The translations under genes and the position numbers were made by a program. The notes beneath the pieces are model-generated. The model ran no database searches and was not told the origin of the DNA. It saw nothing but the letters and a program-made list of their open reading frames with translations. Shown here piece after piece: positions 16,715-24,203 of a stretch of 62,899 bases of DNA. The first letter of the stretch is position 1; every line of letters begins with the position of its first letter. This DNA comes from RGIG4576 sp045656705 (lineage in GTDB: Bacteria; Bacteroidota; Bacteroidia; Bacteroidales; Muribaculaceae): the NCBI GenBank assembly GCA_045656705.1, contig JAZORR010000054.1, positions 1 to 62,899 of the forward strand. Reading direction: 5' to 3'.

Positions 16715-18175
16715 TTAAGCTTTCTTGTTTTTAGCGATACGAGCTTCAAGTTCCCATGTGCGGATGCGGTCCTTGTATAGGTTGTGACCGTTCATCTTCA
16801 CGATGTCAAGAGATGCATCACTGTTGTCATCCCAACGACGGCACATATACACTGGTTCGTAGATACGACCGATTTGATAGTTGCGAGAGATGTTCAAACC
16901 AAGAGCGTAGTCTTCACCATAGCTTGTGTTAGGCACCTTCACGTCGCGAAGTACAGGAGTGTAGAATGCACGAGGAGCACCAAGACCATTGATACGAAGT
17001 GCATTGTTGCGACCGTTTTCTGGAGTCCATTCCTTGTGGTCGATGATACCAGGAGCGATCATGTTCATATTGAAGTCGGTCATCATGTAAGTACCAACTA
17101 CCATTGCACAGTTTTGTTCGTAGAACGCGTTAACCATAGTTTGAAGAGTATTTTCATCTTTGTAAACGTCGTCGCTGTCCAATTGAACGATGAACTTACC
17201 ACACTTAGGGTGATATGCACCAAGATTCCAGCAACCACCGATACCAAGGTCTTTTCTTTCTGGGATGATGTGGATAAGACGTTCGTCATCCTTGAATTCT
17301 TGGATAGCTTCAGTAGTACCATCAGTAGAACCATTATCTACTACGATAAGGTTGAACTTGAAATCACACTTTTGTGACAATACTGAGCGGATAGCATCGC
17401 GTATAGTGCGGATACGGTTGCGAACAGGGATCATAACAGAAGCTTCTACTTCAAATTCGCCCTTATTGAATTCGATAGTTTCAAATTCTGGAGCAAGGTA
17501 ACCACCGATTACCTTCAAGTGTTCTGTACATGCTTGTTCCATTTCGATTTGACGACCGCGATTACGAGGATCTACGTAGTCGAAAATCTTTTCACCACTC
17601 TTACGAGTATCAAGTTGTACGTCGCTGTATAAATATTCATTGATGTGTACAAGATTAGCAATGCGAGAAATGCGCAAACGCAAATCGTAAAGACCTGCGT
17701 GTTCGTATTCCTTATCGATACCAGCAGCAGCTTCCTTATAAGCAGCAGCATTGAATACAAGCACCGAACCGAAATCGAAATCGTCGCGCAAGCTACCAAA
17801 TTGGTAGTCGATCACAGGAGCGTTAGTTTGAACGCCGTCTACTACTTGATAGTGGTCGGCATATACCATAGCAGCACCGCTGTCGCTTGCAAGAGAAGTC
17901 ATACGTTCGATTGCAAACATACCAGGTACCAAAGTGTCATACTTAGTATAAAGAAGAACATAGTCTGCGTCAGCCTTTTCTGCAATTTTCTTGATAGTTT
18001 CAGTTGCATAAAGCGACTTGATTTCGATTGATTCACAACCTTCCAAAGTACCTTCTGCTTCAGCAGTCTTTAGAAGATATACATTCTTTACTTGTTCACT
18101 TGCTTTCAAAGCTTCAACAGTTGCCTTTGCTTGTTCTGCACTTGCAAAAGGTACGAAACAATTAATTGTCTTCAT
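16715..18175 (-). CDS. family 2 glycosyltransferase, two-part
   Basis: A 486-aa soluble protein. The C-terminal half (from about 245) is a GT-A glycosyltransferase: VMIPVRNRIRTIRDAIRSVL, then VVDNGSTDGT and the metal-binding LDSDD, with GED later as the likely catalytic acid. The N-terminal half lacks these motifs but looks like a second degenerate GT-A fold (LLYTKYDTLVPGMF, MVYADHY). No membrane helix or signal peptide is visible. It is the second gene of the salvage operon, beside DUF4922. The donor and acceptor are unknown; a glycosyltransferase is unexpected in a degradative operon. Confidence 0.8.
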   Translation of the reverse strand: MKTINCFVPFASAEQAKATVEALKASEQVKNVYLLKTAEAEGTLEGCESIEIKSLYATETIKKIAEKADADYVLLYTKYDTLVPGMFAIERMTSLASDSGAAMVYADHYQVVDGVQTNAPVIDYQFGSLRDDFDFGSVLVFNAAAYKEAAAGIDKEYEHAGLYDLRLRISRIANLVHINEYLYSDVQLDTRKSGEKIFDYVDPRNRGRQIEMEQACTEHLKVIGGYLAPEFETIEFNKGEFEVEASVMIPVRNRIRTIRDAIRSVLSQKCDFKFNLIVVDNGSTDGTTEAIQEFKDDERLIHIIPERKDLGIGGCWNLGAYHPKCGKFIVQLDSDDVYKDENTLQTMVNAFYEQNCAMVVGTYMMTDFNMNMIAPGIIDHKEWTPENGRNNALRINGLGAPRAFYTPVLRDVKVPNTSYGEDYALGLNISRNYQIGRIYEPVYMCRRWDDNSDASLDIVKMNGHNLYKDRIRTWELEARIAKNKKA

Positions 18176-18216
18176 TGTTCTTTAATTTTTTTTGTAATTA
18201 TTAGTTGTATATTTTC

Positions 18217-21200
18217 TTATTTTTTCTCAAAGAAATTCAATACTCGTTGCATCAATTCATTGCGTTCTGCATCGGTCTTAACCACTTCAAATGGTACACC
18301 CATTACGAAAGTCTTATAGCCATTCATTGATGCTGCGACACCAGCAGGGATGTTGTTTTCGGTGTAACGAAGCACTGTAGCACCTGTCTTCTTATCTGCA
18401 GGATATACAGCATCTGGAGATTCCACTGCATACACCTTATCATTAAGTTCGGTTTCGAAATTCCATGCACCTTCATCGCTCAATTCTTTGTGAATACTTG
18501 GCACTGCATATACATTACCTATCACTGCAGCTTGTCCCACTCTCCACTTGTAACCAAGCACTTCAGCAGCAAATGTCTTTTCTGCTTCCACAGCATTCTT
18601 CTTATCCCAAATGTCGCTTGCGATGAATGCACCGGTCATCATCACATTACCTCCACCCACTGTATATTGAGTAAGAGCATTCATAAGTGCTGGAGTCATA
18701 ATCTTATAGCGATTTGGCACTGCGCCTCTACCCAATTGCACTTCTTTTTGCTTACCCATAATAAGGTCTACTACAGGATAATTGGCAGAACTTACAGAAG
18801 CACTTGTAAATGCATCTACACTGCTTGATACGAATGAATAACCTGCTTGCATAATAGCAGCACCGTGTACTAAAGGATAGTCAAATGTGTTACCTGCAAT
18901 CACCTTAGTTTCATAGTTTGAACGGCTATTACCGAAGCCAGATGCATCGTCGTCCATCCAAGGAATTTCGCGACGGAATTCATTTTGAGCACCAATGTAA
19001 CTGATATCATTGATATAAGGCACACCATGGTCTTTTTCGTCGCAGAAACCTGCAAGTTCGCCTGCATCAAACCAATCTGGAGCAGAAACACGAGTGAAAC
19101 CATTCACCACCATTACTGTACCCTTAGAGTTTGGAGCCACACCCAATGAAAGCACTTCACTTGGGAAGCTCTTACCGCCATCGTTCATAGCCACCACCTT
19201 GTAGCTATGTATTTCGTTATCTGTCACTTTCACTGCATATTCAGGAGCCACAGTCTTAGCCAACAACTTAAATGCGCCCTTGCCCACTCTTTCGTATACA
19301 AGGTAAGCTGAAGCATCAGCATTAGCTGTCAAAGTATCTACTGTAGGCTTCCATGTCAATAGAAATTCGCCTTCGCCCTTCTTGTCAATTGCAAATGAAT
19401 TCACTGCCAATGGTTGCACCATATATGGGCGACCGTCGCGTTCTGCAATAAATTGAAGCATACCCTTATAGATAGCACGGCTCACTGTGAAACGGAACAT
19501 AGGATCCAAACCATACTTCATATCAGCGAAGTTTTGGTGTGAAAGAAGTTCGAGAAGCATTGTAGGCACTTCAGGCACGCGAGCTTCGGCATAAGAGCGG
19601 TCCCACATACCACGACGCATCCAGTTTGGCTCGAATTGAGCACGCACGTCGTTCACAATGTTTGTCATAATCTTATCGGTCAAGTCACGACTCACGATAC
19701 GAGGTGTTCCATCGGCATATTTATCAAGTTTCTTTGACATATAAATACCCAAAGTACCGATGATAGAATCGTTAGGAGTAGTACCAGCATCAGTGTGGAA
19801 AGCGAATGCCAAATCCACAGGAATGTTCAAACCTTGAGCCTTAGGATTTACTCTCGAACCATTAGCCAAATAGTTCACCCAGTGACCACGACAGCTATAG
19901 TCGTCGGTGTAGTCATTCACGCCTTCAGTAGGAGAATATACCGAATCAGGTACACCTGCCCATTGCAAGAAGTAGCGAGCACCTTCAGTGAAACGTGGGT
20001 AACCACTTAATTGCCAACGATAATCCACGTCAGGCATTTCTATCTTTTCTGATTTCTTGTTGTGGTCGCTCTTCACGTTTTCGCTCATAGCCTTCACCAT
20101 ACGAGCCACATTACCTACACCACCACCTATCTTCACAGCGTCGGCAGTAACCACACCTTCTTCCTTTGAGAAGTTATTCACTTCCACTACTGCTTCATTC
20201 AAACCAGCCTTCAATGGGAAGTGACCAAGGTAAAGCCAAGTACCGCCACCCATTGTTTGGTTCACAGCAAATTTCTTAGAGCCTGCTTGGCTATTTACTG
20301 TGTATTGCACTGATTTTACACTGTTTGGAGTAGTTGCATATGAGATATATACTGCATAATCGCCATCAGTAGGCACTTCAGCATCCCATTTTGCTGTAGA
20401 CACTTGGTCGACTTTCTTGGTAGTAGCGATTTCGCGATAAGTACCTTCCTTGAATGGATTTTCGAAGTTGCAATACATTGTGCGATTGTAACCGAAACCT
20501 TCGTTTTCGCCTTCACGCCACTTTTCGCCATTGCGTTGTTCGCTATATCCACGGTAAGAATACTTACCATCTTCGTCGATAATTTGCTCAAATAGGTTGA
20601 TGTCGCGTTCGCGTGGACTCATCACATATGCACCTGCATTTTCAAGCATTGGCATAAGGAAAGGCATCACATAACCTTGAGTGTAAAGGTCTTCCACTGT
20701 TTGGAAGATACGAGCACGTTGCCATTCCCAACGATTAAGTTTTGGCTCGAAATACCAACCATGGCTTTGCCACAATGCAATCACATTGCCATTCAAACCT
20801 TGAGTATAAGCATCGTTTGGATCGAGCGAAGTGATGAATGGCTCGTTCTTCTTACGATTTTTCTTTTCAAATTTCACGATGTAGTTATCAAGATTTTGGC
20901 CCTTGATAGTAAGCATCACTTTGTACTTTTCGTACTCAGCTGGCAATTCAGCCTTTACAAGTTGCTTCACATTTTCCAAATCGGCAGCAGTGAAAGGCAC
21001 ATCGCCATACACTTCGTTAAGTTCCACTGTAACGGTTTTCTTCTTCGCATTTACAGCAGTTTTCACCACTTTCACGCTACCGATACCCATCTTTGCAGGA
21101 ACAGTAGCTGCCACTTTTGCTTGAATGCTTGATGTTACATCAGCACTAAGTTTTGTTTGGGCTGTAACGCCTGTTACACCCAACATACCTACCGACAATA

Positions 21201-21222
21201 ATGTCAAGAAAAACTTTCTCAT
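18217..21222 (-). CDS. exported N-acetylmuramoyl-L-alanine amidase-like protein with golvesin-type insert
   Basis: A 1001-aa exported protein, first gene of the salvage operon. Signal peptide 1-21 ends VTAQ. Relatives are often labelled xanthan lyase or golvesin-domain protein, but I can trace an Amidase_3 catalytic domain: H154 in LWQSHGWYFE, MLENAGAYVMSPRERD (193-207), H477 in FAFHTDAG and E559 in MLLELLSHQNFADM. The catalytic domain is split by about 230 residues (about 210-440) resembling the beta-sandwich golvesin C-terminal domain. After it come an Fn3-like region (about 610-710) and an uncharacterised C-terminal domain. The inferred role is cutting stem peptides from glycan strands outside the cytosol. 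Confidence 0.75.
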   Translation of the reverse strand: MRKFFLTLLSVGMLGVTGVTAQTKLSADVTSSIQAKVAATVPAKMGIGSVKVVKTAVNAKKKTVTVELNEVYGDVPFTAADLENVKQLVKAELPAEYEKYKVMLTIKGQNLDNYIVKFEKKNRKKNEPFITSLDPNDAYTQGLNGNVIALWQSHGWYFEPKLNRWEWQRARIFQTVEDLYTQGYVMPFLMPMLENAGAYVMSPRERDINLFEQIIDEDGKYSYRGYSEQRNGEKWREGENEGFGYNRTMYCNFENPFKEGTYREIATTKKVDQVSTAKWDAEVPTDGDYAVYISYATTPNSVKSVQYTVNSQAGSKKFAVNQTMGGGTWLYLGHFPLKAGLNEAVVEVNNFSKEEGVVTADAVKIGGGVGNVARMVKAMSENVKSDHNKKSEKIEMPDVDYRWQLSGYPRFTEGARYFLQWAGVPDSVYSPTEGVNDYTDDYSCRGHWVNYLANGSRVNPKAQGLNIPVDLAFAFHTDAGTTPNDSIIGTLGIYMSKKLDKYADGTPRIVSRDLTDKIMTNIVNDVRAQFEPNWMRRGMWDRSYAEARVPEVPTMLLELLSHQNFADMKYGLDPMFRFTVSRAIYKGMLQFIAERDGRPYMVQPLAVNSFAIDKKGEGEFLLTWKPTVDTLTANADASAYLVYERVGKGAFKLLAKTVAPEYAVKVTDNEIHSYKVVAMNDGGKSFPSEVLSLGVAPNSKGTVMVVNGFTRVSAPDWFDAGELAGFCDEKDHGVPYINDISYIGAQNEFRREIPWMDDDASGFGNSRSNYETKVIAGNTFDYPLVHGAAIMQAGYSFVSSSVDAFTSASVSSANYPVVDLIMGKQKEVQLGRGAVPNRYKIMTPALMNALTQYTVGGGNVMMTGAFIASDIWDKKNAVEAEKTFAAEVLGYKWRVGQAAVIGNVYAVPSIHKELSDEGAWNFETELNDKVYAVESPDAVYPADKKTGATVLRYTENNIPAGVAASMNGYKTFVMGVPFEVVKTDAERNELMQRVLNFFEKK

Positions 21223-21302
21223 ATATAGCTATATTTCTTATTTTTTACTTTCTGTTAAGCCTCATTTTTTATAAAAAAAATGCACACTTACGGCAATTCA
21301 TA

Positions 21303-21334
21303 CAAATATAGCACATTATCTTCACATAACGAAA
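21303..21334 (-). promoter_or_regulatory. promoter of the peptidoglycan salvage operon
   Basis: On the minus strand TTTC (21334-21331), one base off TTTG, is followed by 20 bases and TATATTTG (21310-21303). The predicted start is near 21297, about 75 bases before the amidase gene. All ten genes down to 6119 follow with gaps of 41 bases or less, so one promoter could serve them all. Confidence 0.65.
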
Positions 21335-21335
21335 C

Positions 21336-21384
21336 AAAAAAAGGCTTAATTGCTAAAATATAAACATATTTTAAGCATTAAGCC
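21336..21384 (-). terminator. Rho-independent terminator of the MurK-paralogue gene
   Basis: GGCTTAAT (21343-21350) pairs with ATTAAGCC (21377-21384). The stem continues inward through GCT/AGC and AAAATAT/ATATTTT with single-base bulges. On the minus strand it is followed by seven T. It separates the paralogue gene from the salvage operon, which therefore has its own promoter. Confidence 0.8.
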
Positions 21385-21419
21385 CAAATTTCGTTATTTT
21401 TGTGTATAATTCACACCTT

Positions 21420-22277
21420 TTACACCCCTATTTCAGGCAATTCGGTTTGCGAATGAAATTTCACCAATCCATCGAGCGAATATGGTTCTATCCTTCCGAT
21501 TTTCACCCCCATTTCGGCAGCTATTTCGCGCAAAATATCAGCAAAAAGGCAAGCCACTTCACCCACAATATTCACAGTATTACTTTGGTATTCATACTGG
21601 AAAATATTACGCACAAAAAAGCGACGCAACTCGGTGCGAACCAAATCGTTTACATACTCATTTTCAATATGTTCCGATAAAAACCGTGCATACTGGCTCA
21701 ACCAATTATTTGCTGTTTTACTTGTGAACACCTCATCTAATATCTCATCTGCCGAAATTTGATATTTTGCATAGAAATGCTCGCTTATTTCCTTAGGAGC
21801 AAGCCCTTTCAAATAGTCGCTCACAAAGATGCGACCAAGCGAACTTCCACTCCCCTCATCACCAAGAATAAACCCAAGCGAACGCACCTGCTTCACTATC
21901 TTTTCACCGTCATACTGACACGAATTGGAACCCGTATCAAGGATACACGCAATACCTGCTTCCGTGCCCAAAAGTCCTCTTGCTACGCCGAGCAAATTGC
22001 TCTCCACTGTGACAGGAGTTTTAAACTGTGCCACTGCCGATGCTTCTACTATCTTCTTGCGTTCTTGTGTACTACATCCCGAGCCATATATATGCACATG
22101 CTCCCAACGTCGCTTGAAAAACGACTCTGGTAGTTCCAATCTTATAGTGTGACTTATTTCTCTTCTTGTTTGAAAATATGGGTTAAATCCATTAGTAGTT
22201 ACCCTTTCCACTATTTCACCATTTTCCACTAATGCCCATACCGACTTAATGGAATTACATTCCGCTATAACTCTCAT
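21420..22277 (-). CDS. MurK paralogue with degenerate kinase motifs (BadF/BcrA family)
   Basis: A 285-aa protein clearly homologous to MurK at 6980-7816 along its whole length. For example, EAGIACI-x-x-TGSNSC and ILGDEGSG are shared. Several positions essential in the family are changed: phosphate-1 DCGST becomes ECNSI (6-10), the likely catalytic Asp95 becomes Asn94 (VESNLLGVAR) and phosphate-2 GTGSNS becomes DTGSNS (114-119). I infer weak or no kinase activity and perhaps a sensing or regulatory role for amino sugars. It is its own unit, with a -7 box upstream and a strong terminator downstream. An unusual but active kinase cannot be excluded. Confidence 0.85.
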   Translation of the reverse strand: MRVIAECNSIKSVWALVENGEIVERVTTNGFNPYFQTRREISHTIRLELPESFFKRRWEHVHIYGSGCSTQERKKIVEASAVAQFKTPVTVESNLLGVARGLLGTEAGIACILDTGSNSCQYDGEKIVKQVRSLGFILGDEGSGSSLGRIFVSDYLKGLAPKEISEHFYAKYQISADEILDEVFTSKTANNWLSQYARFLSEHIENEYVNDLVRTELRRFFVRNIFQYEYQSNTVNIVGEVACLFADILREIAAEMGVKIGRIEPYSLDGLVKFHSQTELPEIGV

Positions 22278-22327
22278 TTCGAGACTTTTACAATATATCT
22301 ATTAAGCTATAATTAAATTTCAAGTTG

Positions 22328-22335
22328 CAAAAATA
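22328..22335 (-). promoter_or_regulatory. -7 box TATTTTTG ahead of the MurK paralogue
   Basis: The minus strand reads TATTTTTG here, matching TAnnTTTG, about 50 bases upstream of the start codon at 22277. I find no TTG at the expected -33 distance, so this is a partial promoter match. Confidence 0.45.
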
Positions 22336-22401
22336 ATCATTTTTATCCTATTTTCATAATTTTATGCAATTTCTACTAACAATTTCACCCTTTACACCAT
22401 T

Positions 22402-22803
22402 TCACCCCTCATTTGGGGGATACACATCATCAATTAGGCCAGATATTGCATCTCCCATTAATTGATAATAGTCATCATCCCGAGGAGGCATCGGAAGTCC
22501 ACATATGTCATCTATGTCATGCCATTTTCTTCTATCATCATCTTCAGGTTCTTCATCTTCATCATCGGTGATAAGATCGTTCATTTGCAAATGAGGTAGC
22601 GTGCGAACCACCTCTATCCCATTCGCTTCAAGTTGATCGAGCTTATGGTTTAGATAATCCACATCAGCCTCACACTTAGGGCAAGTGCCTGCACAATCGC
22701 CTTCGTGAGTACATTCCTCTGGTTCGTAAATAATGTTATTGAGTGCTGCAATCTTTTCTCTCAAAGCTCGCAATATATTACATTTGCGTTTTCCCTTAAA
22801 CAT
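22402..22803 (-). CDS. Cys-rich acidic small protein, unknown function
   Basis: A 133-aa cytosolic protein with no function I recognise. The N-terminal half is basic to neutral and carries cysteines at 8, 31, 37, 41 and 44. The last four form CTHEGDCAGTCPKC, which looks like a zinc or Fe-S ligand set. The C-terminal half is strongly acidic (DDEDEEPEDDD at 80-90). It lies 63 bases downstream of a TonB-C lipoprotein and on the same strand as a radical SAM enzyme. The cysteine motif beside a radical SAM gene suggests it may be a partner or substrate; this is inference only. Confidence 0.7.
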   Translation of the reverse strand: MFKGKRKCNILRALREKIAALNNIIYEPEECTHEGDCAGTCPKCEADVDYLNHKLDQLEANGIEVVRTLPHLQMNDLITDDEDEEPEDDDRRKWHDIDDICGLPMPPRDDDYYQLMGDAISGLIDDVYPPNEG

Positions 22804-22866
22804 AACTGTAAAATTTTTAATTTATAACTTAACTCCTAATTTCTCACTCCAAACTCCACGCTGAAT

Positions 22867-23445
22867 CTATCTCTTATAATTCAGATAATACCAAGAGTCA
22901 ACAGGCTTGCCATCCTTAGTTCCAGGAGTAAATGCAGGCAAAGCACGCAATGCCTCAATGATTTCAGGTTTGTAATCATCATTATATCCACACTCAGTGA
23001 ATTGCACTCTACCCACCGAGCCATCGGCCTTTATCACAATACTTGCTCTAAAACGTGCCTTCTCGCCCTTCTTAGCCTTACGCAAAGCCTTCTTGAGAAG
23101 TTTCTTCATAGCCTTCTCTCCATCGGCAAACTTCGGAGTGGTTTCTGTATCATTATCGTCGAGCATAAACACAGCGTCGGGACTACCCCCAATTACATCA
23201 GGCACTTCAGCCACTACTGGTGTTTCCTCCTTTACCGGTTGCTCCTCTTTCGGAGTCACCTTCTTTTCTTCTTTCTTTGCAGGAGTAGGTTCCTTCTTCA
23301 CTTCCTCTTTCTTAGCTGCCACAGTGTCCACTTTCACCGTTTCGGTTACTTGTGTAGGTTGCTCCTTCTTAGTATTCACTTCACACGATACCACCATCGA
23401 TAGCACCACAGCTACCGACAAAGCTAAAATTATATTCTTCTTCAT
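22867..23445 (-). CDS. lipoprotein with TonB C-terminal domain
   Basis: A 192-aa lipoprotein. The signal peptide ends in a lipobox with C21 (SMVVSC). Residues about 25-95 are a Lys/Glu/Pro-rich linker able to cross the periplasm. Residues about 115-192 match the TonB C-terminal domain (ASIVIKADGSVGRVQFTECG, ALRALPAFTPGTKDGKPVD). Normal TonB has an N-terminal membrane helix to contact ExbB/D; a lipid anchor replaces it here, so energy coupling is doubtful and a structural role possible. It starts five bases after the radical SAM gene ends. Confidence 0.85.
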   Translation of the reverse strand: MKKNIILALSVAVVLSMVVSCEVNTKKEQPTQVTETVKVDTVAAKKEEVKKEPTPAKKEEKKVTPKEEQPVKEETPVVAEVPDVIGGSPDAVFMLDDNDTETTPKFADGEKAMKKLLKKALRKAKKGEKARFRASIVIKADGSVGRVQFTECGYNDDYKPEIIEALRALPAFTPGTKDGKPVDSWYYLNYKR

Positions 23446-23450
23446 ATCAG

Positions 23451-24068
23451 TCAGCGTATTATATAATTAAATTCTTCAAACCTTGTAAATCCCATTTCCT
23501 CAAATATTGCGCGACTCTTTTTCCTGTCGTCGTCAGTATTAAAGTTGGGAATCAGGGGCAATCTCACAAGCACATCACCCTGCCTTCCAGCTTCAATGAG
23601 TAATCGCAAATTTGCCATTACTCGCTCATTATCCTTCCCCGTATAAGCCTTATAAATGTGTGGATTCATATCCTTCACATCTACGATAAAGCCATCTACC
23701 ACCGAAAGCAATGCTTCTATATTCTGCTGTGGTACATTGAGCGATGTCTCCACATAAATATGCCACTTTTCGCCACAAATCTTGCGAAAATTACGAATAA
23801 AATCACATCTCAAAGTAGGTTCACCTCCACCGAAGGTCACTCCACCACCAGTAGCAATAAAATACAACTCATCAACCTTCACCTTGTCGTAAAGTTCTTG
23901 GCAAGTGAAATGCTCAAGGTGCTCGGTACTTTCGGCTATAGTGCGAGGATTCAAACAATATTTGCATCTCAACGGACATGCGTGCACCACCACCAAGGTG
24001 GTCACACCCTCGCCATCCACTTCGAGCCTATGGCGTGCTATTCCCGTTATCGGCACTCGATTGTTCAT
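23451..24068 (-). CDS. radical SAM protein, activating-enzyme type
   Basis: A 205-aa short radical SAM protein. The 4Fe-4S site is CPLRCKYC (C31, C35, C38), followed by the SAM-binding segment GGGVTFGGGEPTL. Size and motifs resemble glycyl-radical-enzyme activases (PflA-like) without extra ferredoxin domains. No glycyl radical enzyme is visible in the window. The downstream genes code for a TonB-C lipoprotein and a Cys-rich small protein, so the target may be one of those or lie elsewhere. A good promoter sits 25 bases upstream. Confidence 0.85.
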   Translation of the reverse strand: MNNRVPITGIARHRLEVDGEGVTTLVVVHACPLRCKYCLNPRTIAESTEHLEHFTCQELYDKVKVDELYFIATGGGVTFGGGEPTLRCDFIRNFRKICGEKWHIYVETSLNVPQQNIEALLSVVDGFIVDVKDMNPHIYKAYTGKDNERVMANLRLLIEAGRQGDVLVRLPLIPNFNTDDDRKKSRAIFEEMGFTRFEEFNYIIR

Positions 24069-24092
24069 TCGATAATTTGTGTTACATGGTTA

Positions 24093-24124
24093 CAAATTTA
24101 AGTATTCTTCTCGGTAATATCAAA
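24093..24124 (-). promoter_or_regulatory. Bacteroidota promoter of the radical SAM unit
   Basis: On the minus strand TTTG (24124-24121) is followed by 20 bases and TAAATTTG (24100-24093), a strong match to the consensus. The transcript would start near 24087, about 19 bases before the start codon. Confidence 0.8.
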
Positions 24125-24148
24125 TATTACCCCACTTTTCAATACAAA

Positions 24149-24181
24149 GAAAGGCAATCCCCACACGAGGATTGCCTTTCT
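24149..24181 (-). terminator. Rho-independent terminator of the nuo operon
   Basis: GAAAGGCAATCC pairs with GGATTGCCTTTC (12 bp, eight-base loop), followed on the minus strand by TTTG. It lies 23 bases past the nuoN stop codon. Confidence 0.8.
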
Positions 24182-24203
24182 GCTAATCTATGTTGTTATA
24201 TGA

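Noticed and set aside
22402..22803. rubredoxin or ferredoxin
   Set aside because: Cysteine spacing (C-x5-C-x3-C-x2-C) does not match either family.
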